DNA of 64,000 nt, taken from contig CAYPKW010000007.1 in NCBI GenBank assembly GCA_964411425.1, positions 1-64,000 on the forward strand, given 5' to 3'. This DNA comes from CAYPKW01 sp964411425. GTDB lineage: Bacteria > Pseudomonadota > Alphaproteobacteria > Dongiales > Dongiaceae. A program made the position numbers and the translations under genes. The notes below the pieces were generated by a model that saw nothing but the letters and a program-made list of their open reading frames with translations, was not told the DNA's origin and did not search any database. How positions within the stretch are numbered: position 1 is the first letter of the stretch; the number at the start of each line of letters is the position of its first letter. Positions 17,785 through 26,276 of this stretch are shown in pieces.

Positions 17785-18969
17785 GTGGAGCGCTATTTCC
17801 CGCAGGACGAATACGAGGCGCGTTGGCGCAGGGTCGAGGAGGGACTGGCCCGGCGCGGCCTCGACGCCGCCGTGGTGTGGGGACGCTCGGGCGGCACCTA
17901 TGAGCGTTGCGGCGACGTTCTCTATCTGACGAACTACTACGGCACCCACTCGGGCCAGGGGCTCGACACGCCGATCACCACCGCGCGCTCGTTCGGCGCG
18001 GTTATCCTCAAGCGCGGAGAATCACCGGAGCTCATGGCCGACGAGCCGGGCCCAAATCCGGACCTGCTAGCCACCGACCGCGTCGCCTGGAGCCGCAACA
18101 CGATCCAAGGCGTGGCCGACCTGCTGGCACGGCGCAAGATCGACGGGCCGGTCGGCCTGGTCGGCTCCGATTTCCTGCCGATGAAATACTGGGCGCTGTT
18201 GCAGGCCGCGACGCCGCGCGTCGAATGGCGGATCGAGGACGAGTTGGTGCGCGAGGCGCGCCTCGTCAAGAGCCCCCGCGAGCTCGACTGCATCCGCCAC
18301 GCCGGCGAGATCGCGTCGCTGGCGCTCGCCCGCCTCATCGAAGGGCTGAGGGCAGGCAGGAGCGAGGCGGAAGCGGCCGGCGAGGCCGCTCGCGAAGTGG
18401 TGCGGGGCGGCGGCCACGTGCACATGATCCCGTGCAGTCACGGGGCGCTGCTGCGCTATTTCACCCGCGACCCGCTCGCCGGCTACAGCCACGACGCCCC
18501 CGGGCCGGGCGACCTGGTGCGGGGTTGGGTGTATGGGCCGATGTTCCAGGGCTACTGGCTCGACCCCGGGCGGACGGCGGTGGTCGGACGGCCGAGCGAT
18601 GCCCAGAGGGAGCTGGTGGAGGCCTGCGCCGGCGTCGTGGAGACGCTGATGGGACGCATGCGACCCGGCGCTTCGGTCGCCGACATCGCCCGCGAGGGGG
18701 ACGCCCTGGTGGCGGCGTTCGGGGGCGAAAAGGACCAGGCGGCCGAAAAATGGCCGCTCTTTGGACACGGGCTGGGGCTCTTTTTCGAGAAGCCGTACAT
18801 ATCCCTCAGCATGGGACAGCCCGGCGACGTGCTCCAGGAAGGCATGGTCATGGGCGTCGAGGCGTTCCTCGCGCGCGCCGGCGTCGGCAGCGCCGGGTTC
18901 GAGCAGAACGCCATCGTCGGCCGCGGCGGGCCCGAAATCCTCACCACGACGCCGATGCTGTGGTGGTAA
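17785..18969 (+). CDS. M24-family peptidase homologue (Xaa-Pro aminopeptidase-like)
   Basis: A protein of about 394 residues with the creatinase-type N-terminal domain and a pita-bread catalytic domain. GYWLDPGRT supplies one Asp ligand (residue 260), GHGLG the His (residue 328), and EGMVMGVEAF and GFEQNAIV two Glu ligands. In an ungapped comparison with the family pattern, the first Asp, eleven residues before D260, is replaced by a hydrophobic residue (WVYGP). The metal site may therefore be altered. The GTG at 17785 gives the usual VERYFPQDEYEARW start. A TTG at 17746 would overlap the kinase end. No strong ribosome site is visible for either. The gene runs directly into an inverted-repeat element after its stop. 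Confidence 0.78.
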   Translation: MERYFPQDEYEARWRRVEEGLARRGLDAAVVWGRSGGTYERCGDVLYLTNYYGTHSGQGLDTPITTARSFGAVILKRGESPELMADEPGPNPDLLATDRVAWSRNTIQGVADLLARRKIDGPVGLVGSDFLPMKYWALLQAATPRVEWRIEDELVREARLVKSPRELDCIRHAGEIASLALARLIEGLRAGRSEAEAAGEAAREVVRGGGHVHMIPCSHGALLRYFTRDPLAGYSHDAPGPGDLVRGWVYGPMFQGYWLDPGRTAVVGRPSDAQRELVEACAGVVETLMGRMRPGASVADIAREGDALVAAFGGEKDQAAEKWPLFGHGLGLFFEKPYISLSMGQPGDVLQEGMVMGVEAFLARAGVGSAGFEQNAIVGRGGPEILTTTPMLWW

Positions 18970-18970
18970 G

Positions 18971-19244
18971 AGGCCAGTACCGACCTTCACGGATAGGTGG
19001 CACGCATGATCCCCGCCCGCAGGATGACCGGCAGGAGTCGACGCGAAGGCGATGCCAGCATCGACGAGCGTCGGCGACGAACCGGGGGCCGGCGGGCGGC
19101 GACCCTCTCGGGCAGCCTGCCGCGGCCGCTGGCGGCGTTGCGAAGGCTTGCCGATGCTGGCATCGGCGGCGCCTTCGCGCCTGGCCGGCGATTGCGGCAG
19201 GCCGTCAGGCGTACCACCTATCCGTGAAAGTCGGTACTAGGCCA
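18971..19244. repeat. MITE-like inverted-repeat element, about 274 bp
   Basis: The left end (AGTACCGACCTTCACGG, then ATAGGTGG, 18976-19000) is repeated as its reverse complement at the right end (19214-19239). The arms are about 32 bases long, with two mismatches and one one-base gap. Further inward, GCGAAGGC (19043-19050) pairs with GCCTTCGC (19171-19178). GATGCCAGCATCG (19051-19063) pairs with its exact complement at 19152-19164. No open frame inside resembles a transposase. It lies between two convergent genes, begins just after the M24 stop codon, and its right arm contains the stop codon of the PhnD-like gene. Confidence 0.8.
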
Positions 19245-20040
19245 GTTCCGGGTAGCCTTCGGCCACCGACGCCGCCTCGAGCCGGTGGATTTGGCTATAG
19301 GCCGCGGGCGGCAGCTCCACCGCATCCACGAGCAGCATGGCCGCGCGCACGGCGGCGAGACCCGGATCGGCGACCGCCTGCCGCACGGCGGCGCGCAGCC
19401 GAGCCAATCGGTCGTCGTCGGCATCGCCCGCCGTGATGTAGGGCAGCCCGGGCGCCGCCGGGCCGCGGCACAGCACGCGGGTGCCGGCGAGCGCCCTCGG
19501 CCGGAGGCGGGTCATAAGCGCGTAGGTCACGCAGTCGATGGCCGCCACGTCGGCGCCGCCCTCCATTATGGCGGCGAGCGACGCCACGTGGCTGCCGGTG
19601 ACGACGACGCGCGCGAAGAACCTGCCATCTCGATGATGCGGCGCCACCACGGCGCGCAGCGCGCTGTAGCCCGACTGGGAGCGCGGATCGTTCACCGCCG
19701 CGACGCGCCCGCGCAAATGCTCGATCGCCGTCGCCGGCGCGTCCTCGCGCACCACGATCGCGCTCGAATAGTCCGCCCCCACGCAGCCCTCGGCGGCGTA
19801 GCACGGCGTTGCGATCACGCGCACGCGCCCGGCCAGTTCGTTCACCAGCGGATAGCCGCAGGTCTGGGTGAACAGCAGGTCGGGCACCCGCCAGTGGTCG
19901 TCGCACCGTCCGTTTTCGCACAAGCGTTTAGGCACGCCCGCGACGCCCGCTCGCCGCATCGCGCGCCTCAGTCCCCGCCACCACTCCGCCCGGACGTGGG
20001 CTAGTTCCGGCAGGTCGTACATCGGCAGGCTGGCAAACAT
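19237..20040 (-). CDS. PhnD-like phosphate/phosphonate-type binding protein
   Basis: A 267-residue protein of the PhnD-like periplasmic-binding superfamily: N-terminal FASLPMYDLPELA, LLFTQTCGYPLV, a DYSSAIVVRED strand, LRGRVAAVNDPRSQSGYSALR and VTGSHVASLAAI. IDCVTYALMTRLRP is the late domain motif. No signal peptide or lipobox is visible, so it may be cytoplasmic or a sensing protein. It starts 2 bases after the end of the GFA gene and is co-transcribed with it. Its TAG stop (19237-19239) lies inside the arm of the MITE-like element, so the original C-terminus may have been a little different. Confidence 0.8.
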   Translation of the reverse strand: MFASLPMYDLPELAHVRAEWWRGLRRAMRRAGVAGVPKRLCENGRCDDHWRVPDLLFTQTCGYPLVNELAGRVRVIATPCYAAEGCVGADYSSAIVVREDAPATAIEHLRGRVAAVNDPRSQSGYSALRAVVAPHHRDGRFFARVVVTGSHVASLAAIMEGGADVAAIDCVTYALMTRLRPRALAGTRVLCRGPAAPGLPYITAGDADDDRLARLRAAVRQAVADPGLAAVRAAMLLVDAVELPPAAYSQIHRLEAASVAEGYPELA

Positions 20041-20042
20041 CG

Positions 20043-20459
20043 CTATGCCATCCCATCGGGCAGTTTCGGCAGCCGATCGGCGGTTTTGTAGTAGTCGCCC
20101 GCATGGGCGACGAAAATATGCCGAATGGTCTGGAGGCCGGTCGGGCCGTCGAGCGTTCCGGCGGCGATCGAGAGGGTGTCCGACTTGTCGCGCCGCCAGA
20201 ACAGGCTGGAGCCGCACTTGGCGCAGAAGCCGCGCCGCGCGAAGCCGGAGGACCGGTACCACTTGACGTGCCGCTTGCCGGCGACGGTCACGTCCGCCTC
20301 GGCCGCGTTGGTGTAGGCGGCCACGTGCCCGTGCCAGCGCCGGCACTGGCCGCAGTGGCAATTCACCACTTGGCGCAAGGGCCCGCGCGCCTCGTAGCGC
20401 ACCGCGCCGCACAGGCAACCGCCGGCGCCGGTGACTTTCGCGCTCCTCTTGCCGGCCAT
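20043..20459 (-). CDS. GFA/CENP-V domain zinc protein
   Basis: A 138-residue protein of the glutathione-dependent formaldehyde-activating enzyme (Gfa)-like family. Zinc-binding Cys motifs are GGCLCGAVRYEA, NCHCGQCRRWHG and FCAKCGSSLFWRRD, in the standard order and spacing. It is short, as usual for single-domain members. A thiol-adduct or aldehyde role is inferred from the family; most members have no proven reaction. It is the first gene of a two-gene minus-strand unit with the PhnD-like gene. Confidence 0.88.
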   Translation of the reverse strand: MAGKRSAKVTGAGGCLCGAVRYEARGPLRQVVNCHCGQCRRWHGHVAAYTNAAEADVTVAGKRHVKWYRSSGFARRGFCAKCGSSLFWRRDKSDTLSIAAGTLDGPTGLQTIRHIFVAHAGDYYKTADRLPKLPDGMA

Positions 20460-20556
20460 GCTTCTTCCTCCACCCCGCGTAAAGGAAGCGTATTATCACC
20501 GATTGCGGCGAAAAGGTACGCGATGGTAGCTTCCCGCCGCTTGCGCCCGAGACGCC

Positions 20557-21492
20557 ATGGCATCGCTCAACGATTTCCTGCCCCGCCCGAGCGGGACGCC
20601 CGCCAACCCGTTCATCGACTGGCCGACGCTTGCCGTCGGCGCCGGGACCTATCTCGGCTGGGGATGCCTTACCTGGTTCTACCATGCGCTGCCCTGGTGG
20701 CTCGTGCTGCCGCTGGGCGGCTACCTGGTCTGCCTGCATGGCTCCATGCAGCACGAGGCCGTGCACGGCTACCCGTTCCGCAGTCGGTGGCTCAACAGCG
20801 CCTTCGTGTTTCCGTCGCTCTGGCTGTGGTTGCCCTACACCCATTACCGCGAAACGCACCTCATCCATCACCGCGACGAGCGACTGACCAGCCCGCTCGA
20901 CGATCCGGAATCGAACTATGTCACCGAAGCAGAGTGGCGAGCCATGCAGCCGTGGCACCGCCTGTTGCGCGCCGTGCTGGCGACGCTCGCGGGTAGGCTT
21001 CTGATCGGCCCGGCCTATTACTCGATCGGGGTCTGGACCGCGTCGGCCCGCAAGCTCGCGGCCGGCAACCGCCTGCAACGGCGGCACTGGCTCATCCACG
21101 TGCCGGCGGCGGCGGTCGTGTTGGTCTGGACCATGGGGGTGTGCGGCATTCCGCCCGGCCTCTACCTGCTGCTGTTCGCCTATCCCGGCTTATCGCTCAC
21201 TCTGCTGCGGTCCTACGCCGAGCACCGGGCGGCGCGGCCGGTAGCCGAGCGCACGGCCATTGCCGAGGCCGCTCCGCTCGTGAACCTGCTCTACCTCTAC
21301 AACAACCTGCATGCGCTGCACCACGCCGAGCCGGCGACGGTGTGGCACCGCCGGCCCGCCCGCTACCGGGCGCGCCGGGACGAGATTCTCGGCGCCAACG
21401 GCGGCTATCTGTTCCGGGGCTACGGCGAGCTGCTCGCCCGCTACCTGTTCCGCGCCAAGGAGCCGGTCGTGCATCCGATTCCGGGGCTCTGA
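20557..21492 (+). CDS. Fatty acid desaturase family membrane protein
   Basis: A 311-residue integral membrane di-iron enzyme. The three histidine boxes are HEAVHG (about residue 67), HLIHHRDERL and HALHHAEP near the C-terminus, with hydrophobic pairs between them (GTYLGWGCLTWFYHALPWW; AAAVVLVWTMGVCGIP). This fits the alkane/fatty-acid desaturase superfamily (PF00487). The natural substrate could be a fatty acyl lipid, a carotenoid or a short compound. It ends 4 bases before the aminotransferase, so the two are probably one unit. Confidence 0.86.
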   Translation: MASLNDFLPRPSGTPANPFIDWPTLAVGAGTYLGWGCLTWFYHALPWWLVLPLGGYLVCLHGSMQHEAVHGYPFRSRWLNSAFVFPSLWLWLPYTHYRETHLIHHRDERLTSPLDDPESNYVTEAEWRAMQPWHRLLRAVLATLAGRLLIGPAYYSIGVWTASARKLAAGNRLQRRHWLIHVPAAAVVLVWTMGVCGIPPGLYLLLFAYPGLSLTLLRSYAEHRAARPVAERTAIAEAAPLVNLLYLYNNLHALHHAEPATVWHRRPARYRARRDEILGANGGYLFRGYGELLARYLFRAKEPVVHPIPGL

Positions 21493-21496
21493 TCCT

Positions 21497-22849
21497 ATGG
21501 CCGAGGTCGATCGGGAGCGGCTGAAGCGCGCGCTCGCGCGGGAACGCGAGCGCTTCGTCGCCGACCATCCGCGCTCCAAGGCGCTGTTCGAGAGGGCGAA
21601 GGAGAGCCTGCTCGACGGCGTGCCGATGAACTGGATGGTGCGCTGGGCGGGCGAGTTCCCGCTGTTCGTCGACCGCGGCGCCGGCGCGCGTTTCACGGAC
21701 GTGGACGGCCGCGAGTACGTCGACTTCTGTCTCGGCGACACCGGCGCCATGACCGGGCATGCGCCCGCGGGCTCGGTCGAGGCGATCGTCGAGCGGCTGC
21801 GCCGGGGCACCACGTTCATGCTGCCGACCGAGGACGCGATCTGGGTCGGCGGCGAACTGCGCCGCCGCTTCGGGCTGCGCTACTGGCAGGTGGCGCTCAC
21901 GGCGACGGACGCCAACCGCTTCGCCATCCGACTTGCCCGGCTGATCACCGGGCGAAGCAAGATCCTCGTGCACAACTGGTGTTACCACGGCACGGTGGAC
22001 GAGACCCTGGTCACGCTGCAGAACGGGCGAGTGGGACCGCGCCCCGGCAACATGGGGCCGGCGGTGGACCCAGCGCTCACCACCAAGGTGGTGGAGATAA
22101 ACGACGTCCCGGCGCTCGAACGGGCGCTGGCGCCGGGCGACGTGGCCTGCGTGCTGATCGAGCCGGCGCTCACTAACATCGGCATCGTGCATCCCGATCC
22201 CGGCTACCACGAGGCCGTGCGCGAGATCACCCGGCGCACGGGTACGCTGCTCATAATCGACGAGACCCACACCATCTGCGCCGGCCCCGGAGGTTACACC
22301 GCAGCCTACGGGCTCGCGCCCGACATGCTGACGCTCGGCAAGCCCATCGCCAGCGGCGTCCCGGCCGCGGTCTATGGCTTCACGCCGGAAGTGGCGGACA
22401 TGATCCGCCGCCACAGCGACCGGGACATCTCGGACACGGGCGGCATCGGCGGCACGCTCGCGGGCAACGCGCTGTCGCTGGCCGCCATGCGGGCGACGCT
22501 CGAACATGTGCTGACCGAGGGGGCGTACGCGCACATGATCGCGTTGGCCGAGCGATTCGAGGCCGGCATCGGCGAAGCGATTCGCGAGCACGACCTGCCG
22601 TGGCACGTGAAGCGCCTCGGAGCCCGCGTCGAATATTGGTTTCGCCGCGAGCCGCCGAGGAACGGCGCCGAGGCGGCGGCGGCCGTGGATCCGGACCTCG
22701 AGCGCTACCTGCACCTGGCCGCGCTCAACCGCGGCATACTGATGACCCCGTTCCACAACATGGCGCTGTTGGCACCGCAGGCGACGGCGGCCGACGTCGA
22801 CCTGCACACCGAAGTCTTCCGCGAGAGCGTCGAGGCGCTGGTCGGGTAG
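21497..22849 (+). CDS. Class-III aminotransferase (aspartate aminotransferase family)
   Basis: A 450-residue PLP enzyme of the glutamate-1-semialdehyde aminomutase/omega-transaminase group. FTDVDGREYVDFCLGD is the typical N-terminal segment, HNWCYHGTVDE precedes the cofactor pocket, IIDETHTICAGPGG carries the Asp for the pyridine nitrogen, and TLGKPIASGVPAAVYG carries the Schiff-base Lys. The amino donor is unknown. The ATG at 21497 is 4 bases after the desaturase stop. A decayed second copy of its C-terminal end is found after the next gene, at 23497-23586. Confidence 0.88.
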   Translation: MAEVDRERLKRALARERERFVADHPRSKALFERAKESLLDGVPMNWMVRWAGEFPLFVDRGAGARFTDVDGREYVDFCLGDTGAMTGHAPAGSVEAIVERLRRGTTFMLPTEDAIWVGGELRRRFGLRYWQVALTATDANRFAIRLARLITGRSKILVHNWCYHGTVDETLVTLQNGRVGPRPGNMGPAVDPALTTKVVEINDVPALERALAPGDVACVLIEPALTNIGIVHPDPGYHEAVREITRRTGTLLIIDETHTICAGPGGYTAAYGLAPDMLTLGKPIASGVPAAVYGFTPEVADMIRRHSDRDISDTGGIGGTLAGNALSLAAMRATLEHVLTEGAYAHMIALAERFEAGIGEAIREHDLPWHVKRLGARVEYWFRREPPRNGAEAAAAVDPDLERYLHLAALNRGILMTPFHNMALLAPQATAADVDLHTEVFRESVEALVG

Positions 22850-22917
22850 CGTCGACGGGCGTACCCTGGCGACCGCCCCCGCACGCGACCCTGGCAGGAT
22901 ATCGAAGGGAACCCCGG

Positions 22918-23496
22918 ATGACGGAGCGTTTTCCCCTGCATGACGAGGCCACCGCGCCTGCCGAAGCGAAGCCGCATCTCGCCCAGGCCGCCAAGGCCTT
23001 CGGCATGATCCCCAATCTCGAACGCGTCATGGCGAGCGCGCCGGCGCTGCTGGCGGGTTACGTCAAGCTGGAAGAGCTGTTCGCCGAGACCAGCCTTTCG
23101 GCGGTCGAGCGCGAGGTGGTCTGCCAGACCGCCAACCTCGAGAACGAGTGCGACTACTGCGTGCCCTGGCATACGAAACTGTCGCGTCTCGCCGGAATGC
23201 TGCCCGAGGATGTCGAGGCCTTGCGGAACGGTACGCCGCTCGGTAGTCCTAAGCTGGAGGTCCTGCGCACCTTCGCGGGTGCGCTCATTAGAACGCATGG
23301 CAAGATCTTGCAGGCCGATCTCGATGCTTTCTTCGCCGCCGGATGGACCGACCGGCAGGCCCTCGAGGTAATCCTCGGCCTCGCCCTCAAGACCATGAGC
23401 AACTACACGAACTCGATCGCCGGTACACCGCTCGATGCGCCGGTGCGCAACCTGGCCTGGAGCAAGCCCACCATCCGGCTGCGACGGATCGATTGA
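22918..23496 (+). CDS. Carboxymuconolactone decarboxylase/AhpD-like protein
   Basis: A 192-residue all-helical protein of the CMD/AhpD superfamily. The motif ENECDYCVPWH (E-x2-C-x2-C-x3-H) holds the redox-active Cys pair and proton relay. GMIPNLERVMASAPALLAGY and LALKTMSNYTNSIAGTPLD are typical of the peroxidase-related subgroup. GAAGGGAACC precedes the ATG. It follows the aminotransferase in the same direction. Role in peroxide or alkyl hydroperoxide handling is inferred from the family. Confidence 0.85.
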   Translation: MTERFPLHDEATAPAEAKPHLAQAAKAFGMIPNLERVMASAPALLAGYVKLEELFAETSLSAVEREVVCQTANLENECDYCVPWHTKLSRLAGMLPEDVEALRNGTPLGSPKLEVLRTFAGALIRTHGKILQADLDAFFAAGWTDRQALEVILGLALKTMSNYTNSIAGTPLDAPVRNLAWSKPTIRLRRID

Positions 23497-23586
23497 GCGG
23501 CAGCGGCGCTCATCGCCCCGGACGCGACCAACGTCGATCTGCGCAGCGCGGCGTTCTGGGACGGTGCCGAGGCGTTGGTCGGCTAG
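23497..23586 (+). pseudogene. Remnant of an aminotransferase C-terminus
   Basis: Directly after the stop of the AhpD-like gene, the same frame reads AALIAPDATNVDLRS and then AAFWDGAEALVG before a TAG. The end of the intact aminotransferase reads ALLAPQATAADVDLHT and then EVFRESVEALVG. The two match at most positions, including the terminal EALVG. This 90-base stretch has no start codon of its own. It is best read as the surviving tail of a second aminotransferase gene whose body was replaced or deleted. Confidence 0.72.
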
Positions 23587-23593
23587 GGCTGCC

Positions 23594-24232
23594 CTAAAGA
23601 GGCCGCTTGCGGCCGGTGATCATCGCCTTCGCCAAGTTCTCGCGGTGTACGAGGCTGGCGAGCAGCACGCCGGCAATGTGCAGGACGATGAAGGCCAGGG
23701 TGACATTGGCCAGGAGCTCGTGAAGATCGCCAACGGCCGATTCCCCGCCCTCGGCTTCGCCTCCCTCGCCCTCTTCGCCCGCTTCGCCCTCCTCGTCCTC
23801 CTCGGCCGCCGCCGAGATTGACGGCAACGGCGGACCCGCCGCCTCTCCGCCGCCGGCGCCCGTGTCGACGGCGATCCCGGTGGCCACCGTGACGCCGAGC
23901 AAGACCAGCAGGACGATCACCATGGCGCCGCCCGCTGGGCTGTAGCCCAAGTAGTGTTTGCCCCGCAGGCGCAGCAGATCGCCGAGGTGGGCGATCACCG
24001 TCGCAGGACCATAGACGAAGTCGGCGAAGCGCGCGTGGGGCGAACCGACGAAACCCCAGGCGATACGCACCAGCAGCAGGGCGCCGACGACATAGCCCGC
24101 CCCGACGTGAACGCCCAGCGTCTCCTCCTCGGTGAGAAAGTCGATCGCAACGCCGATAACCAGGGACCAGTGGAAGATCCGTACCACCGGGTCCCACACC
24201 TGGACGAGAGGCGCCCGCTGCTCGGTCAACAT
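23594..24232 (-). CDS. B-type cytochrome (cytochrome b561 family) with acidic loop
   Basis: A 212-residue membrane protein with four helices. WDPVVRIFHWSLV carries the first heme-ligand His, and further His residues lie in GVHVGAGY and in the last helix (FIVLHIAGVLLASLVHRENLAKAM), as in the diheme b-type cytochromes that pass electrons to or from quinone. The ATG at 24232 has GGGGGAGG upstream. An unusual run of Glu and Gly (about residues 145-172, EEDEEGEAGEEGEGGEAEGG) sits in the loop before the last helix. No partner dehydrogenase is next to it. Confidence 0.85.
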   Translation of the reverse strand: MLTEQRAPLVQVWDPVVRIFHWSLVIGVAIDFLTEEETLGVHVGAGYVVGALLLVRIAWGFVGSPHARFADFVYGPATVIAHLGDLLRLRGKHYLGYSPAGGAMVIVLLVLLGVTVATGIAVDTGAGGGEAAGPPLPSISAAAEEDEEGEAGEEGEGGEAEGGESAVGDLHELLANVTLAFIVLHIAGVLLASLVHRENLAKAMITGRKRPL

Positions 24233-24344
24233 GCTGACACCTCCCCCTGCCGCACTCGCGACATCGCAACGAAGCCCGATCGAGGCGGCCGGGGCGTTAA
24301 CCTGGATCAAGTAGCGATTCGGCTCGGGGGCCGGACCGCGCGAC

Positions 24345-26183
24345 CTATTCGGCGACCTTGGCGGCGCCGGCGCCGGGGCGCGGGCCGACCAACGCCAATA
24401 GCTCCGTCTCGACCAGCGTCTCCTTCTCCAAGAGCGCCGTCGCCCCCTTCTCCAGGACCGCCCGGCGCTCCTTGAGGATCGCCACCGCCCGCTCGTAGGC
24501 GCCGCCCACGATGTCGCGCACCGCGCAGTCGATCTCGCGCGCCGTCTCCTCGCTGTAGCGCCGCTCCTGGCCGAACATCACGGGCCCGCCGAGGAAGGTG
24601 CTGGGCGGCTCCTCGTAGGTCACTTGGCCGAGCTGGTCCGTCATGCCGTAGCGCGTCACCATGTTGCGGGCGATGTCGGTCACCTTGGCGAGGTCGTCGG
24701 CGGCGCCGGTGGACAGCTCGCCGAACACGATCGACTCCGCCGCCCGTCCGCCGAGCAGGACCGCCATCTTGTTCTCGAGCTCCGGCCGGCTCATCAGGTA
24801 GCGGTCCTCGGTCGGGCGCTGGATGGTGTAGCCCAAGGAGCCGATGCCGCGCGGGATGATCGACACCTTGTGCACCGTGTCTGTGCCGGGCAGCGAGAGC
24901 GCCACCAGCGCGTGCCCCATCTCGTGATACGCCACGACCTTGCGCTCATGCGGGATGAGCAAGCGGTTCTTCTTCTCGAGCCCGGCGACTATGCGCTCGA
25001 TGGCCTGGGTGAAGTCCTCCATGGCGACGGCCTCGGCGCCGCGCCGGGTGGCGAGTAGAGCCGCCTCGTTCACCAGGTTGGCGAGATCGGCGCCGCTGAA
25101 GCCGGGCGTCAGCGCCGCGATCTGCTGCGGATCGACGTCTGGGCCGAGTTTCGCCTTCTTCAAATGGACGGCGAGGATCTGGACGCGACCGAGCTTGTCC
25201 GGCCGGTCGACCAGCACTTGGCGGTCGAAGCGGCCGGCCCGCAGCAGCGCCGGGTCGAGAATCTCCGGCCGGTTGGTCGCCGCCAGAAGAACCAACCCCT
25301 CGCGCGGGTCGAAGCCGTCGAGCTCGGCCAGAAGCTGGTTCAGCGTCTGCTCCTTCTCGTCGTGGCCGCCGCCCAAGGGGAAGGCGCCGCGCGCGCGCCC
25401 CAGCGCGTCCAGCTCGTCGATGAAGATGATGGCCGGCGCCTTGGCGCGGGCCTGCTCGAACAGGTCGCGCACGCGCGCCGCGCCCACGCCCACGAACATC
25501 TCGACGAACTCGGAGCCGCTGATGGAGAAAAACGGCACGCTCGCCTCGCCCGCCACGGCGCGGGCCAGAAGCGTCTTGCCGGTCCCCGGCGGTCCCACCA
25601 GCAGCACCCCCTTCGGCATCCGTCCGCCGAGCCGGCCATGGCTCTGCGGGTCCTTGAGGAAGGCGACGATCTCCTGCAGCTCGGCCTTCGCCTCGTCCAC
25701 CCCGGCCACGTCGGCGAAAGTCACCTTCGTATCGGTTTCCACGTAAACCTTGGCCTTGCTCTTGCCCACGGTCATGAAGCCGCCGAAGCCCTGCTTCTCG
25801 GCGATCTTGCGGAACACGAACATCCACAGCCCGAAGAACACGACGACCGGAAGGATCCAGGACAAGACGTCGCGCAGGATGGTGTTCTCGGTGCCGCCGC
25901 CGTAGCGCACGCCGTACTTGTCGAGTTCCGCCGCCAGGCCCGGCTCCACCCGCGTGGTGACGAAATGGCGTGTGCCGTCGCCGGCCGGGTCCTTGAGCGT
26001 GCCGCGAATGAGGCTCTCGGTGACGACGATCTCCTCGATTCGCCCATCGCGCAAGTACGCCTGGAACTGGCTGTAGGAGATCGGTTCGACATGCTGGTAT
26101 TGCGCCCACAGCATCTGGGCGAGCATGACGCCGAAGAGCGCGGCCGCCACGTACCATAGGTTGAACTTGGCCTTCTTGTCCAT
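24345..26183 (-). CDS. ftsH: ATP-dependent zinc metalloprotease FtsH
   Basis: A 612-residue membrane-bound AAA protease. Two N-terminal helices (residues about 11-28 and 104-125) flank a small periplasmic domain. Walker A GPPGTGKT is at 197-204, Walker B IIFIDELDA at 252-260, and the SRH region is TNRPEILDPALLRAGRFDR. The zinc motif HEMGH is at 420-424. AGGAGG lies 8 bases before the ATG at 26183, so the longer upstream frame is not used. The N-terminus and the short C-terminal tail differ from the housekeeping FtsH, so this may be a second copy. It stands alone on the minus strand, after the methyltransferase gene. Confidence 0.92.
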   Translation of the reverse strand: MDKKAKFNLWYVAAALFGVMLAQMLWAQYQHVEPISYSQFQAYLRDGRIEEIVVTESLIRGTLKDPAGDGTRHFVTTRVEPGLAAELDKYGVRYGGGTENTILRDVLSWILPVVVFFGLWMFVFRKIAEKQGFGGFMTVGKSKAKVYVETDTKVTFADVAGVDEAKAELQEIVAFLKDPQSHGRLGGRMPKGVLLVGPPGTGKTLLARAVAGEASVPFFSISGSEFVEMFVGVGAARVRDLFEQARAKAPAIIFIDELDALGRARGAFPLGGGHDEKEQTLNQLLAELDGFDPREGLVLLAATNRPEILDPALLRAGRFDRQVLVDRPDKLGRVQILAVHLKKAKLGPDVDPQQIAALTPGFSGADLANLVNEAALLATRRGAEAVAMEDFTQAIERIVAGLEKKNRLLIPHERKVVAYHEMGHALVALSLPGTDTVHKVSIIPRGIGSLGYTIQRPTEDRYLMSRPELENKMAVLLGGRAAESIVFGELSTGAADDLAKVTDIARNMVTRYGMTDQLGQVTYEEPPSTFLGGPVMFGQERRYSEETAREIDCAVRDIVGGAYERAVAILKERRAVLEKGATALLEKETLVETELLALVGPRPGAGAAKVAE

Positions 26184-26276
26184 CCGGGGCCTCCTGCCGC
26201 CGGCGCCCATCGGCCGCCGTCCCTCGCGATATGCCCTTGACGGGGACGGCGTCAAGATGGCGCCGGCGCGTTGGGT

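Noticed and set aside
18997..19227. 76-codon frames on both strands inside the MITE-like element
   Set aside because: Both are products of the inverted repeat, Arg/Ala-rich, without motifs.
21197..22807. Minus-strand open frame of 536 codons opposite the desaturase and aminotransferase
   Set aside because: Composition-driven shadow with no motif; the forward genes have complete active-site motifs.
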